Source: CAIRNS01 sp049508565 (GTDB taxonomy: Bacteria; Elusimicrobiota; Endomicrobiia; Endomicrobiales; CAIRNS01). Taken from it: a stretch of 24,124 nt of DNA. The notes beneath the pieces are model-generated. The model saw nothing but the letters and a program-made list of their open reading frames with translations, was not told where the DNA came from and ran no database searches. Below, one piece after another: positions 15,605 to 23,346 of this stretch. The position numbers and the translations under genes were made by a program. The DNA lies in contig JBELAT010000008.1 of NCBI GenBank assembly GCA_049508565.1, positions 1 through 24,124 of the forward strand, read 5' to 3'. The stretch's first letter is position 1. Every line of letters starts with the position of its first letter.

Positions 15605-16324
15605 ATGATCCTTGCAAGCAAAAACCTCAAAAAACAATATAAACACCGGATGGTAGTCGATGGTGTCAGCATCAGCGTCAACGAAGGTGAGATTGTAGGT
15701 CTGCTCGGGCCTAACGGGGCCGGAAAAACGACCACCTTTTACATGACAGTTGGACTCATAAAGCCGCTAGAAGGGCAGGTCATGGTTGATGGAGACGATA
15801 TTACCAGGTGGCCCATGTATAAACGGGCGCGTGCCGGCATCGGATACCTGCCGCAGGAGCCGTCCATATTCCGGCGAATGACGGTAGAACAAAACCTGAT
15901 GGCTATCGCTGAAATGCTTCCTCTTTCCTCAGAGGAGCGCAAGGAAAAGGTTGAACGATTATTAACTGAACTTAGTCTGACAGCACGTCGTAACCAGCAG
16001 GCCGTAACACTTTCCGGCGGTGAGAAGAGACGGTGCGAAATCGCCCGGGCATTGATTACCGATCCTAAGTTTCTCCTGCTTGACGAACCGTTTGTTGGCA
16101 TCGACCCCATCACCGTAGCGGACATACAGGGAATTATTGCACGTCTTAAGGAACGGGGGCTCGGCATATTGATAACGGACCATAATGTCAGGGAGACACT
16201 GGATATTATTGATCGTGCGTATATTATATATGAAGGCAAGATACTGCTCGAAGGAAATGCGCGTGAATTGCTGGAAAGCGCGGAAGCGCGCCGGGTCTAT
16301 CTGGGTGAGAATTTTCGCATGTAA
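15605..16324 (+). CDS. lptB: LPS export ABC transporter ATP-binding protein LptB
   Basis: LptB is the cytoplasmic ATPase that drives LPS extraction by LptFG. The 239-residue protein has the complete set of ABC motifs: Walker A GPNGAGKT at 35-42, Q-loop LPQEPS (Gln84), signature LSGGE at 136-140, Walker B LLLDEP at 157-162 and the switch histidine His193 in TDHNV. The typical LptB stretch FRRMTVEQNLMAI follows the Q-loop, and GIDPITVADIQ follows Walker B. Both set LptB apart from the related LivG/LivF group. AAGGA at 15591-15595 precedes the start by nine bases. lptF and lptG are not in this window. It is probably the last gene of the LPS operon, since a promoter-like region follows. Confidence 0.96.
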   Translation: MILASKNLKKQYKHRMVVDGVSISVNEGEIVGLLGPNGAGKTTTFYMTVGLIKPLEGQVMVDGDDITRWPMYKRARAGIGYLPQEPSIFRRMTVEQNLMAIAEMLPLSSEERKEKVERLLTELSLTARRNQQAVTLSGGEKRRCEIARALITDPKFLLLDEPFVGIDPITVADIQGIIARLKERGLGILITDHNVRETLDIIDRAYIIYEGKILLEGNARELLESAEARRVYLGENFRM

Positions 16325-16329
16325 TATAC

Positions 16330-16350
16330 TATACTATTATAAATAGTATA
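16330..16350 (+). repeat. Perfect AT-rich inverted repeat upstream of the hpf promoter
   Basis: Arms TATACTATT (16330-16338) and AATAGTATA (16342-16350) flank the three bases ATA. The repeat begins six bases after the lptB stop and ends four bases before the predicted -35 element, where an operator or activator site could lie. The stem is too AT-rich for a usual terminator. Confidence 0.5.
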
Positions 16351-16354
16351 CTCG

Positions 16355-16383
16355 TTGAAGAAAATGTTATAATTTGATATAAA
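16355..16383 (+). promoter_or_regulatory. Predicted sigma-70-type promoter for hpf-ptsN-hprK-rapZ-yvcK-PTS
   Basis: The -35 element is TTGAAG (16355-16360), then a 17-base spacer and the -10 element TATAAA (16378-16383). This fits the main housekeeping sigma factor consensus well. It lies 27 bases before the hpf start, whose ribosome site AAGGAG is at 16399-16404. A second -10-like TATAAT at 16368-16373 has no matching -35. In some Proteobacteria rpoN precedes hpf and ptsN; here no rpoN is seen and the promoter is of sigma-70 form. Confidence 0.5.
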
Positions 16384-16410
16384 GTACATAATAAAACCAA
16401 GGAGCGAGCC

Positions 16411-16962
16411 ATGCAAATCAATATTACAGCCCGTCATTTAGATCTTACCCAGCCGCTAGCTGATTACGTAAGAAAAAAAGTTGAACGTTGTGAACGGTAT
16501 TTTGATCATGTTGCCTGGGCTCAGGCTATTCTTTCAGTCGAAAAGTATCGGCAGGTCGCAGAGATCGTGATCCATGCGGGAAAAACGACGTTCCGGTCAA
16601 AAGAGGAATCAATCGATCTCTATGCCGCAATTGACCTTGCAGTTGACAAAATGGATAAACAGTTGAAAAAGCATAAAGAAATTTCCAAAGTGCACCGTAA
16701 AGATAAAGCATCTATAAAGGCCAAAGCCATCCTGCAGAAAGCAGGATCCGTCTTTTCCTATGGTGACACAACCGACATTAAAAATAAAATCAGTGAAGTT
16801 AAACGTTTTGATGTCAAGCCGGTGACGCTGGGAGAAGCAATAAGCGAGATGGATTTACTCGGATACACGTTTTATATGTTTCTCAATGCAGATTCCAATC
16901 AGCTCAACGTTATTTTCCGCAAGGATAATGGTTCACTCGGGTTGATAGAACCAGAAATATAA
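16411..16962 (+). CDS. hpf: Ribosome hibernation promoting factor, long form
   Basis: HPF binds the 30S subunit and pairs ribosomes into inactive 100S dimers in stationary phase. The 183-residue protein is the long type. The N-terminal beta-alpha-beta domain has MQINITARHLDLTQPL, YVRKKVERCERYF and the SIDLYAAIDLAVDKMDKQLKKHK helix, then a basic linker and a C-terminal dimerisation domain (VKRFDVKPVTLGEAISEMDLLGYTFYMFLN, read in two blocks at about 128-157). The full-length form dimerises ribosomes without a separate RMF. A strong AAGGAG six bases upstream decides the start. Its link with ptsN is a common arrangement; the promoter just upstream makes it the first gene of the block. Confidence 0.95.
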   Translation: MQINITARHLDLTQPLADYVRKKVERCERYFDHVAWAQAILSVEKYRQVAEIVIHAGKTTFRSKEESIDLYAAIDLAVDKMDKQLKKHKEISKVHRKDKASIKAKAILQKAGSVFSYGDTTDIKNKISEVKRFDVKPVTLGEAISEMDLLGYTFYMFLNADSNQLNVIFRKDNGSLGLIEPEI

Positions 16963-16973
16963 AGGAGATATAG

Positions 16974-17432
16974 ATGAAAATAATGGATTTCTTGAGCAAA
17001 GATGCCATCACGGTTGCCTTGAAAGCCACCGATAAAAAAGCTGCTATCATAGAGCTGGCAGAGATGCTTGCAAAAGTCAAAAAACTTAAAAAAACTTCCG
17101 AGATCATTGAAACCGTCCTTGAACGGGAGAAGCTTGGTTCAACGGGCATCGGGCAGGGTGTTGCAATCCCGCATGGTAAGACGGATTTTTTGACGGAACA
17201 GATTGGTGCTTTGGGAATTTCTCAGAAAGGCGTTGAGTTTAATTCTCTTGATGGCGAGCCGGTCCATTTATTGTTTTTGCTTGTTGGACCTGCTGATACC
17301 GCCGGACAACACCTCAAAGCGTTATCTCGCATATCGAGACTTTTAAAAGACCGATTCTTCCGTCAGGCGCTGCGTGAAGCAAAAACTGTTGATGAGGCTG
17401 TGAGCATTATTGAACAAGAGGATGCGTATTAA
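16974..17432 (+). CDS. ptsN: PTS EIIA-Ntr type regulatory protein
   Basis: EIIA-Ntr is a phosphocarrier of the PTS-Ntr regulatory chain and not a sugar transporter part in studied species; it can affect potassium, nitrogen and envelope-stress control. The 152-residue protein has the fructose/mannitol EIIA fold, with LEREKLGSTGIGQGVAIPHGK near 49-69 and the phosphorylated histidine His67. LFLLVGPADTAGQHLKALSRISRLLKD follows in two motif blocks. AAAGGAG (16961-16967) lies six bases before the start and overlaps the hpf stop. Its TAA shares a base with the hprK ATG. Whether it receives phosphate from an Ntr-type HPr or from a general HPr kinase-controlled chain is not visible here. Confidence 0.93.
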   Translation: MKIMDFLSKDAITVALKATDKKAAIIELAEMLAKVKKLKKTSEIIETVLEREKLGSTGIGQGVAIPHGKTDFLTEQIGALGISQKGVEFNSLDGEPVHLLFLLVGPADTAGQHLKALSRISRLLKDRFFRQALREAKTVDEAVSIIEQEDAY

Positions 17433-18367
17433 TGCCGGGAATTACCATTGGTAATATTCTTCAGGAGAAAAGTGAAGACCTGAAGTTGGTAATGGTAAGT
17501 GCGACCGAAGGTTTGGGTCGTTACGTAAAAGTTTCAGAAGTCAATCGGCTGGGGCTAGCGTTTACGGGTTATTTTGAACATTTTCCGCAGGAACGTGTTC
17601 AAATCATTGGCCTTGCCGAACATGCGTACCTTGCCTCCTTGCCGCCAGATCAGCAATCATATATATTGGAAAAAGTATTTTCCTTTCCAGAAATCCCCTG
17701 CGTTATTATTGCCCGAAATCTTGAACCGTCTCCTGCGATGATCGCAGCGAGCGAAAAGCATAAGATTCCCCTTATTCGCACGTCAATCATGACTTCACAG
17801 ATTGCCGGGGAATTAATCTTCTATCTTGAAGATAAGCTTGCTCCGGCAACTAATGTCCATGGGGTGTTAGTTAGTGTTTACGGACTCGGCGTGCTTATCA
17901 TGGGCGAAGCCGGAATAGGGAAGTCCGAATGTGCTCTTGAGCTCGTCAAACGGGGGCACATGCTTGTTGCTGACGATGCAGTAAAGATATGCCAGCGCTC
18001 AGGTGGAATTTTAGTAGGACGGGGCGAAGAAATAATCCGTCATCATATGGAAGTGCGCGGGCTGGGTATTATCGATGTCAGCAGTATGTTCGGGGTGGGG
18101 TATACTCTTGAAGAAGCACGTATAGAACTCATTATCAGGATGGAACCCTGGAACATGAATCAAGAGTATGAGCGCGTGGGTATTGATGAGGACTATGCGA
18201 CTATTTTGAAAATACGAGTACCTGAAATTACACTGCCGGTGGGTCCGGGCAGGAATCTGGCGGCACTCGTTGAAATCGCCAGCCTCAATCAGCGATTGAA
18301 AAATAAGGGACATCACAGTGCGCGGGAACTCAACGCAAAACTTATACAAATGATGGCAAAGAAATGA
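17432..18367 (+). CDS. hprK: HPr kinase/phosphorylase
   Basis: HprK phosphorylates and dephosphorylates HPr on a serine and so tunes PTS flux and signalling. The 311-residue protein has the N-terminal domain (1-130) and the kinase domain starting at HGVLVSVYGLGVLIMGEAGIGKS in two adjoining blocks, with the P-loop GEAGIGKS at 158-165. The family signature EVRGLGIIDV is at 207-216 and DDAVKI at 181-186. All key positions are present, so it should be active. In diderm bacteria HprK often sits with ptsN and rapZ. The start overlaps ptsN by one base and the end overlaps rapZ by four. HPr itself is not in the window. Confidence 0.95.
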   Translation: MPGITIGNILQEKSEDLKLVMVSATEGLGRYVKVSEVNRLGLAFTGYFEHFPQERVQIIGLAEHAYLASLPPDQQSYILEKVFSFPEIPCVIIARNLEPSPAMIAASEKHKIPLIRTSIMTSQIAGELIFYLEDKLAPATNVHGVLVSVYGLGVLIMGEAGIGKSECALELVKRGHMLVADDAVKICQRSGGILVGRGEEIIRHHMEVRGLGIIDVSSMFGVGYTLEEARIELIIRMEPWNMNQEYERVGIDEDYATILKIRVPEITLPVGPGRNLAALVEIASLNQRLKNKGHHSARELNAKLIQMMAKK

Positions 18368-19320
18368 ACTCAAAAACAACGTTCTATATTATTACGGGAC
18401 TATCCGGTGCAGGAAAAAGCCAGGCGTTAAAAATTCTGGAAGATCTTGGGTTTTTTTGTGTGGACAATATCCCCGTCGAATTGGTACCCCGCTTTGCAGA
18501 TCTGTGCCTGCAGATGCATGGTAAACTTGAGCATGTAGCGCTGGGCATAGATATTCGTGCCGGAAAATCGCTTGAACAACTGGGAAATATCCTTGATGAT
18601 CTAACCGCTAAGAAAATTCATTACAAAACTATATTTTTTACTGCCAATGATGCAACGCTGCTTCAGAGGTATTCAGAGACACGGCGTCGGCATCCTCTGG
18701 GAAAGCGGCTCCTGGACTCTATTCGTACGGAACGCCGGATGATGACCAAAGTTCAGACGATATCCGATCAGGAGATTGACACCTCTTTTCTGACCCTTGG
18801 TGAACTTAAGGAAATACTGGCGACTGAGCTTTCCCTCTCAAAGACCGATGCAATGACTGTGTCGGTCATGTCCTTCGGCTATAAATATGGTCTGCCCATA
18901 GACGCCGATCTTGTATTTGATGTCCGTTTCCTGCCCAACCCCAATTATGTTCCCGAGTTGCGTTCAAAGAACGGCAAAAACATCCAGGTCAAAGAATATG
19001 TTCAAAAACAAAATTTGTATAAAGAGTTTTTTAAGAAAATTTCCGGATTAATCGATTTTCTTTTGCCCAGTTATAGAACGGAAGGGAAAAGCTATTTGAC
19101 AATTGCTGTTGGTTGTACCGGAGGAAGACACCGCTCGGTGGTAGTTGCGGAACATCTTGCCGAGTTTATCCGGGATAAGTATCCCGTCCAGATATACCAT
19201 CGTGACGTGGATCGCCGCCTTCACCGGCGTCAGGCCTCAACTACCGTCAGCAGGGGTGCGCTGCGCCGATTATCGGCATCTGAACAATCCCATGCGCATG
19301 TCAGTAACAATGATCAGTAG
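18364..19320 (+). CDS. rapZ: RapZ/YvcJ family nucleotide-binding protein with extended C-terminus
   Basis: In E. coli RapZ binds glucosamine 6-phosphate and small RNAs to control GlmS; other bacteria have the YvcJ form. The 318-residue protein has the P-loop GLSGAGKS at 12-19, DLGFFCVDNIP, ETRRRHPL and VSVMSFGYKYGLPIDADLVF followed by FDVRFLPNPNY, and the C-terminal domain motif GCTGGRHRS at 250-258. Relative to E. coli RapZ (284 residues) the C-terminus continues about 28 residues beyond the usual end (HRDVDRR at 279-285) as a basic, serine-rich tail. That tail may be a real RNA-binding extension or a read-through after loss of an earlier stop. The start overlaps the hprK stop (ATGA). It keeps both domains of the family. 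Confidence 0.93.
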   Translation: MNSKTTFYIITGLSGAGKSQALKILEDLGFFCVDNIPVELVPRFADLCLQMHGKLEHVALGIDIRAGKSLEQLGNILDDLTAKKIHYKTIFFTANDATLLQRYSETRRRHPLGKRLLDSIRTERRMMTKVQTISDQEIDTSFLTLGELKEILATELSLSKTDAMTVSVMSFGYKYGLPIDADLVFDVRFLPNPNYVPELRSKNGKNIQVKEYVQKQNLYKEFFKKISGLIDFLLPSYRTEGKSYLTIAVGCTGGRHRSVVVAEHLAEFIRDKYPVQIYHRDVDRRLHRRQASTTVSRGALRRLSASEQSHAHVSNNDQ

Positions 19321-19383
19321 AAAATCGGGTGGGTCTCCATCGTTTCTGTCATTTGTTCCAAGGGTATAGAAAGAGAAAAACAC

Positions 19384-20379
19384 GTGACCACTCATTCTCG
19401 TTCTCGGTTTGAAGATTGTAAGATCGCTGTGCTTGGCGGCGGGACAGGGTTGTCATCGTTGCTGCGCGGATTGAAAAAATATACAAGCAATATCACGGCG
19501 ATTGTTGCAGTGACCGATGACGGAGGCAGCTCCGGCACGTTACGCCGTGAGCTCGGCGTCTTACCGCCGGGCGATATTCGTAACTGTTTGGTCGCTCTGT
19601 CCGAACAGGAAAACCTTATGTCTCAGCTGTTTCAGTACCGTTTTCCTGCTGCAGGATCTCTTGCCGGACACTCATTTGGCAACCTCTTTATTACTGCCAT
19701 GTCGTCTCTGGCGGGAGGATTTGACCGAGGCATTGCGTATGCCAGTAAAGTGCTGGCTATCTGTGGTGAAGTCTTGCCGGTAACGTTGAGCCCCGTCACC
19801 CTTCAGGCCATATTAACGGACGGAAAAATCGTTGACGGCGAAAGCAATATTGCTCATAGCAGTACCAAAATACGTGAAATTTGTATCCGTCCCGGTCCTC
19901 CGCCTGCTGGTCCACGAGTGCTGGAAGCGATTAAAAACGCCGATGCGATTGTCATCGGGCCTGGTTCACTGTATACATCGATCATTGCTAACTTTTTGGT
20001 ACGCGGTATTGTGCCGGCCCTGCGCCGGGCAACCGTTCCCCGGATATATGTTGCCAATATCATGACACAACCCGGAGAAACGTCTGATTATTCTTTGTCA
20101 GACCATGTCAGAGCACTGGAGCAGCATGCACAGGGACCGGTCGTTGACTACATCGTCGCGAACACCGGCAAACTGTCGGCGGCTGTGACACGTCGTTATA
20201 CCCGCCAGAAATCATATCCCGTGGTCGTGAACATGAGTTCAGGCTCAGGAGTGAAGGTCGTTAAAGCTAACCTTGTTTCGCCGGTGGAATATGCCCGCCA
20301 CGATTCTGCAAGTCTTGCTGCAACCATTTTTTCTATTATCTCCAAGAATTCCAAAGCTGTTCATGCGAGGGCGCGATGA
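19384..20379 (+). CDS. yvcK: YvcK/GlmR family protein (CofD-like fold)
   Basis: YvcK (GlmR, CuvA) is needed for growth on gluconeogenic carbon and for cell-wall precursor control in Gram-positive bacteria, where it binds UDP-GlcNAc. The 331-residue protein has IAVLGGGTGLSSLLRGLK with GGGTG at 18-22, VAVTDDGGSSGTLRRELG near 41-58, PPGDIRNCLVAL at 61-72, GHSFGNLFI near 94-102 and the later IVIGPGSLYTSIIANFLV. These motifs are diagnostic and the length is typical. The start is a GTG at 19384 with only a weak purine-rich leader; the first ten residues are not conserved. The rapZ-yvcK pairing mirrors the yvcJ-yvcK order of Bacillus. Its stop overlaps the PTS EIIA gene by four bases (ATGA). Confidence 0.94.
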   Translation: MTTHSRSRFEDCKIAVLGGGTGLSSLLRGLKKYTSNITAIVAVTDDGGSSGTLRRELGVLPPGDIRNCLVALSEQENLMSQLFQYRFPAAGSLAGHSFGNLFITAMSSLAGGFDRGIAYASKVLAICGEVLPVTLSPVTLQAILTDGKIVDGESNIAHSSTKIREICIRPGPPPAGPRVLEAIKNADAIVIGPGSLYTSIIANFLVRGIVPALRRATVPRIYVANIMTQPGETSDYSLSDHVRALEQHAQGPVVDYIVANTGKLSAAVTRRYTRQKSYPVVVNMSSGSGVKVVKANLVSPVEYARHDSASLAATIFSIISKNSKAVHARAR

Positions 20380-20783
20380 TTAATATTCTCCTTATTACTC
20401 ACGGGAACCTTGGTCAGGAGCTGTTGTCGACAGCATCGCTGATCATAGGACAACAAACCGATGTGACCGTTCTCTCGCTATCAGGACAGGATAGTTTATC
20501 GACCATGATAGCGAAAACGGGAGAAGTTCTTGCGACAATGCCGGGACAGGATGGTACTCTTATTTTTACGGATATGCTGGGCGGCACTCCCTGCAATGCA
20601 TCTCTTGCATTTGCCGCTGACTATCCCATCGTGATTGTCACGGGAGTTAATTTGTATATGCTCATCTCTGCATGTACGAACCGAACTACATTAAACCTCC
20701 AGGAACTGGCGGCAAAGGTCATTGCAGACGGGAAAAAAAATATTGCCAATGCAAAGGAAATATTTTTGAAACGGATAAAATAA
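20376..20783 (+). CDS. PTS mannose-class EIIA component
   Basis: The cytoplasmic phosphocarrier that takes phosphate from HPr and hands it to EIIB in the mannose (Man/fructose/sorbose) PTS class. The 135-residue protein has the phosphorylated His9 in LLITHGNLG, the EIIA-Man motif IFTDMLGGTPCNAS near 63-76, and the VTGVNLYML segment. It is a separate gene, not fused to EIIB as in E. coli ManX. The start overlaps the yvcK stop (ATGA), tying sugar phosphotransfer directly to the regulatory block. EIIB follows after one base. The transported sugar cannot be inferred from EIIA. Confidence 0.95.
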   Translation: MINILLITHGNLGQELLSTASLIIGQQTDVTVLSLSGQDSLSTMIAKTGEVLATMPGQDGTLIFTDMLGGTPCNASLAFAADYPIVIVTGVNLYMLISACTNRTTLNLQELAAKVIADGKKNIANAKEIFLKRIK

Positions 20784-20784
20784 T

Positions 20785-21276
20785 ATGCCTATTATTCTTA
20801 CGCGTATTGATGATCGACTTATACATGGGCAGGTTGTTGAAGGCTGGGTTAAAGCTATTAGCATAAATCATATTATTGTTATTTCTGATGAAGTAGCCAA
20901 TGATAAAATGCAACAGGCCTTGCTGAGCATGGCAGTGCCCAACACCATTAATGTGACCGTACTATCTATCGATGCTGCGGTGACAGCATTGAAGAGCACT
21001 CTGTATGCCAAAGATAATCTTTTGCTGCTTCTTTCAAAGCCGGCAGATGTCGTGCGGCTTCTTGATCAGGGCGTCGCACTGACATCGGTCAATCTCGGTG
21101 GTATGCATTATGCTCAGGGAAAAACGCAGCTTTTACGCAACCTGTCGGTCAATGACGCCGATCTGGATGCTTTGTTTGCCATCAGCGCTAAAGGAGTAGA
21201 GCTGGAAGGACGCATCTTGCCGCGAGATGAGCGCGTCAATGTTATCGAAATATTGCGAAAGAAATTCAATCGATAA
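20785..21276 (+). CDS. PTS mannose-class EIIB component
   Basis: EIIB receives phosphate from EIIA and passes it to the sugar during transport through EIIC/EIID. The 163-residue protein has the active-site His14 in RIDDRLIHGQVVEGWV (7-22), then IIVISDEVANDKMQQALLSMAVP and LTSVNLGGMHY. These are diagnostic of the mannose class, whose EIIB uses a histidine rather than a cysteine. The length matches stand-alone EIIB proteins. It starts one base after the EIIA stop. Unlike the usual order, the next gene is a GH57 enzyme, and EIIC and EIID come about 2 kb later. Confidence 0.95.
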   Translation: MPIILTRIDDRLIHGQVVEGWVKAISINHIIVISDEVANDKMQQALLSMAVPNTINVTVLSIDAAVTALKSTLYAKDNLLLLLSKPADVVRLLDQGVALTSVNLGGMHYAQGKTQLLRNLSVNDADLDALFAISAKGVELEGRILPRDERVNVIEILRKKFNR

Positions 21277-21282
21277 ATTACT

Positions 21283-23346
21283 ATGAATAAGGTCTACTTC
21301 ATCCTGGGTATCCACAACCATCAGCCGGTCGGCAATTTTCCCGAAGTTCTGGAAATGGCTTATCAGCAGTCGTATCTGCCTTTTTTGACGGCGATGGAAC
21401 GTCACCCTTCGCTTAAATGGTCGCTGCATGCCAGCGGTATCCTTTGGGACTTTTTTCGCCAAGAGCATCCGGACTATGTGGACAAAGTCACGGCTATGGC
21501 CGCTGCGGGCCGCCTGGAACTCATTAGCGGAGGGTATTACGAACCGATTATGTCGGTCATTCCCGATCGCGATAAAAAGGGACAGATCCGGAAAATGACG
21601 ACATTTCTTTCCACTACTTTCGGCAAAACACCAAGAGGAATGTGGTTGGCCGAACGGGTGTGGGAGCCGGGTTTGGTCAAGCCTCTTGCTGAAGCCGGGG
21701 TCACCTACACTGTTGTTGATGACGCTCACTTTGCGGCCGCCGGGATGGATGTCGAATCACTGCGGGGCTACTACGTAACAGAAGATCAAGGTGTCAAACT
21801 CAACATATTCCCCATCAGCCAGCGGTTGCGATACAGCATTCCTTTTGAGCCGGTCAAAAATACTATTGAATATTTAGGTTTGGCCGCTGCTGCTGGCGGT
21901 AATCCGGTTCTAGTGATGGCAGATGATGGCGAAAAATTCGGATTATGGCCTGAAACATATAAACACGTGTATGAACAACAGTGGCTGGAACAATTTTTAA
22001 CCGCTCTTGAACAGAACAAACAGTGGATAGAGACGACTACTTTCAGCGAATATCTTGACCGGTTTCCACCGGCGGGGCGGATATATCTGCCAACCGCATC
22101 ATATTTTGAAATGTCCGAATGGACGCTGCCCGCTCACGCTCAGGAAGAGTTCGAGTCAGTGGTCAAACAGTTTGAAAAAGAGCCGCGAATCACACGGTTT
22201 TTAAAAGGCGGATTTTGGCGGAATTTCCTGACGAAATATCCTGAATCGAACACCATTCATAAGCGAATGCTGGAAATCAGTAACCGGCTGGAAAATGCAC
22301 GTCAGGATGGAGCAAGTGATAAAAAACTTTCCGTCGCTCGTAACGCTCTCTATGCCGGACAATGTAACTGTGCATACTGGCATGGAGTTTTCGGTGGGCT
22401 GTACTTGCCGCACTTACGCACGGCGCTGTACCGGGAGTTGATCTCAGCAGGGATAGCGCTTGATGCTGTCGTAAAAAAGAAATCAGGATTCCGGACTGCT
22501 GACAGTGATTGTGATGGTAACAACGAGATACTGTATGAAAGTAAAACCCAGAATCTCTATTTTGCACCGTTTTCCGGCGGTACATTGTATGAATGGGATA
22601 TTATCGGTTCACAAGTTAATCTTCTCAATGTCCTCTCCCGGCGGCCTGAAGCATATCATCAACGTTTGCGTGAATTTCTAGCGCACCCGCCGCAGGATGC
22701 ACAGGGTGTTAAAACAATTCATGACCTCGTCAAGGTCAAGGAACAGAATCTTGACCAGTATCTCCATTATGATTGGCACCGTCGCGTATCGCTGATTGAT
22801 CACTTCCTTCACCCGGCAACACAAAGAGACGATTTCAAACGCGCACAGTACGGTGAACAGGGCGATTTTGTTCTGGGAGCCTATGACGGTCGTTATACTG
22901 CATCATCAGTCATCCTCTCCCGGACAGGTACAGTCTGGGACAACGATCGAGCCTGTCGCATCCGGGTTGAAAAGACGGTCACTCCGCGGGCCGGTGGGAT
23001 GAAGATAACCTATGTGTTAGAAAATCATGAGGATAAAGATGTCTCTCTTGTGTTCGCACCGGAATACTGTTTTGCGTTCTCTTTCTGCACTGAGCAGGAT
23101 GATGCGGCAATTGAAAAACAGGTGGCCTGGACGCGCAAAGATGATCTTTTCGGTTTGAGTGTTGATCTACGCTGGTCTTCTCCTGAAGATATATGGGTGT
23201 TCCCGCTTGAAACAGTATCCTTGTCCGAAAGTGGATTTGAGAGAACGTATCAAGGAACGGTTGCTACTATTGTGTGCCGGCTGGTGGTGCCTGCCAAAGC
23301 CAAGCATACTTTCAATGTTGAGCTAACGGTGCATCAATGGAAATAG
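21283..23346 (+). CDS. Glycoside hydrolase family 57 alpha-glucanotransferase / alpha-amylase
   Basis: A 687-residue GH57 enzyme acting on alpha-1,4-glucans. Motif 1 is GIHNHQPVGNF (9-19), motif 2 ELISGGYYEPI, and motif 3 WLAERVWEP, with the predicted nucleophile Glu124. Motif 4 is MADDGEKFG, with an acid/base aspartate at 214 or 215, close to Glu123/Asp214 of the Thermococcus litoralis 4-alpha-glucanotransferase. QCNCAYWHGVFGGLYLPHLR near 367-386 and the beta-rich tail from about 510 match the DUF1925/DUF1926 modules of that subgroup, so 4-alpha-glucanotransferase or amylase is more likely than branching enzyme. There is no signal peptide, so it acts on cytoplasmic glucans. It starts six bases after EIIB and overlaps EIIC by ten, hence is part of the PTS operon, which is unusual. 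Confidence 0.92.
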   Translation: MNKVYFILGIHNHQPVGNFPEVLEMAYQQSYLPFLTAMERHPSLKWSLHASGILWDFFRQEHPDYVDKVTAMAAAGRLELISGGYYEPIMSVIPDRDKKGQIRKMTTFLSTTFGKTPRGMWLAERVWEPGLVKPLAEAGVTYTVVDDAHFAAAGMDVESLRGYYVTEDQGVKLNIFPISQRLRYSIPFEPVKNTIEYLGLAAAAGGNPVLVMADDGEKFGLWPETYKHVYEQQWLEQFLTALEQNKQWIETTTFSEYLDRFPPAGRIYLPTASYFEMSEWTLPAHAQEEFESVVKQFEKEPRITRFLKGGFWRNFLTKYPESNTIHKRMLEISNRLENARQDGASDKKLSVARNALYAGQCNCAYWHGVFGGLYLPHLRTALYRELISAGIALDAVVKKKSGFRTADSDCDGNNEILYESKTQNLYFAPFSGGTLYEWDIIGSQVNLLNVLSRRPEAYHQRLREFLAHPPQDAQGVKTIHDLVKVKEQNLDQYLHYDWHRRVSLIDHFLHPATQRDDFKRAQYGEQGDFVLGAYDGRYTASSVILSRTGTVWDNDRACRIRVEKTVTPRAGGMKITYVLENHEDKDVSLVFAPEYCFAFSFCTEQDDAAIEKQVAWTRKDDLFGLSVDLRWSSPEDIWVFPLETVSLSESGFERTYQGTVATIVCRLVVPAKAKHTFNVELTVHQWK

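Noticed and set aside
15739..16239. 166-codon minus-strand frame opposite lptB
   Set aside because: Serine- and arginine-rich low-information translation, antisense to the ABC motifs.
16355..16373. Alternative promoter using TATAAT at 16368
   Set aside because: No -35 element at 16-18 bases; the TTGAAG is only seven bases away. The TATAAA at 16378 has exact 17-base spacing.
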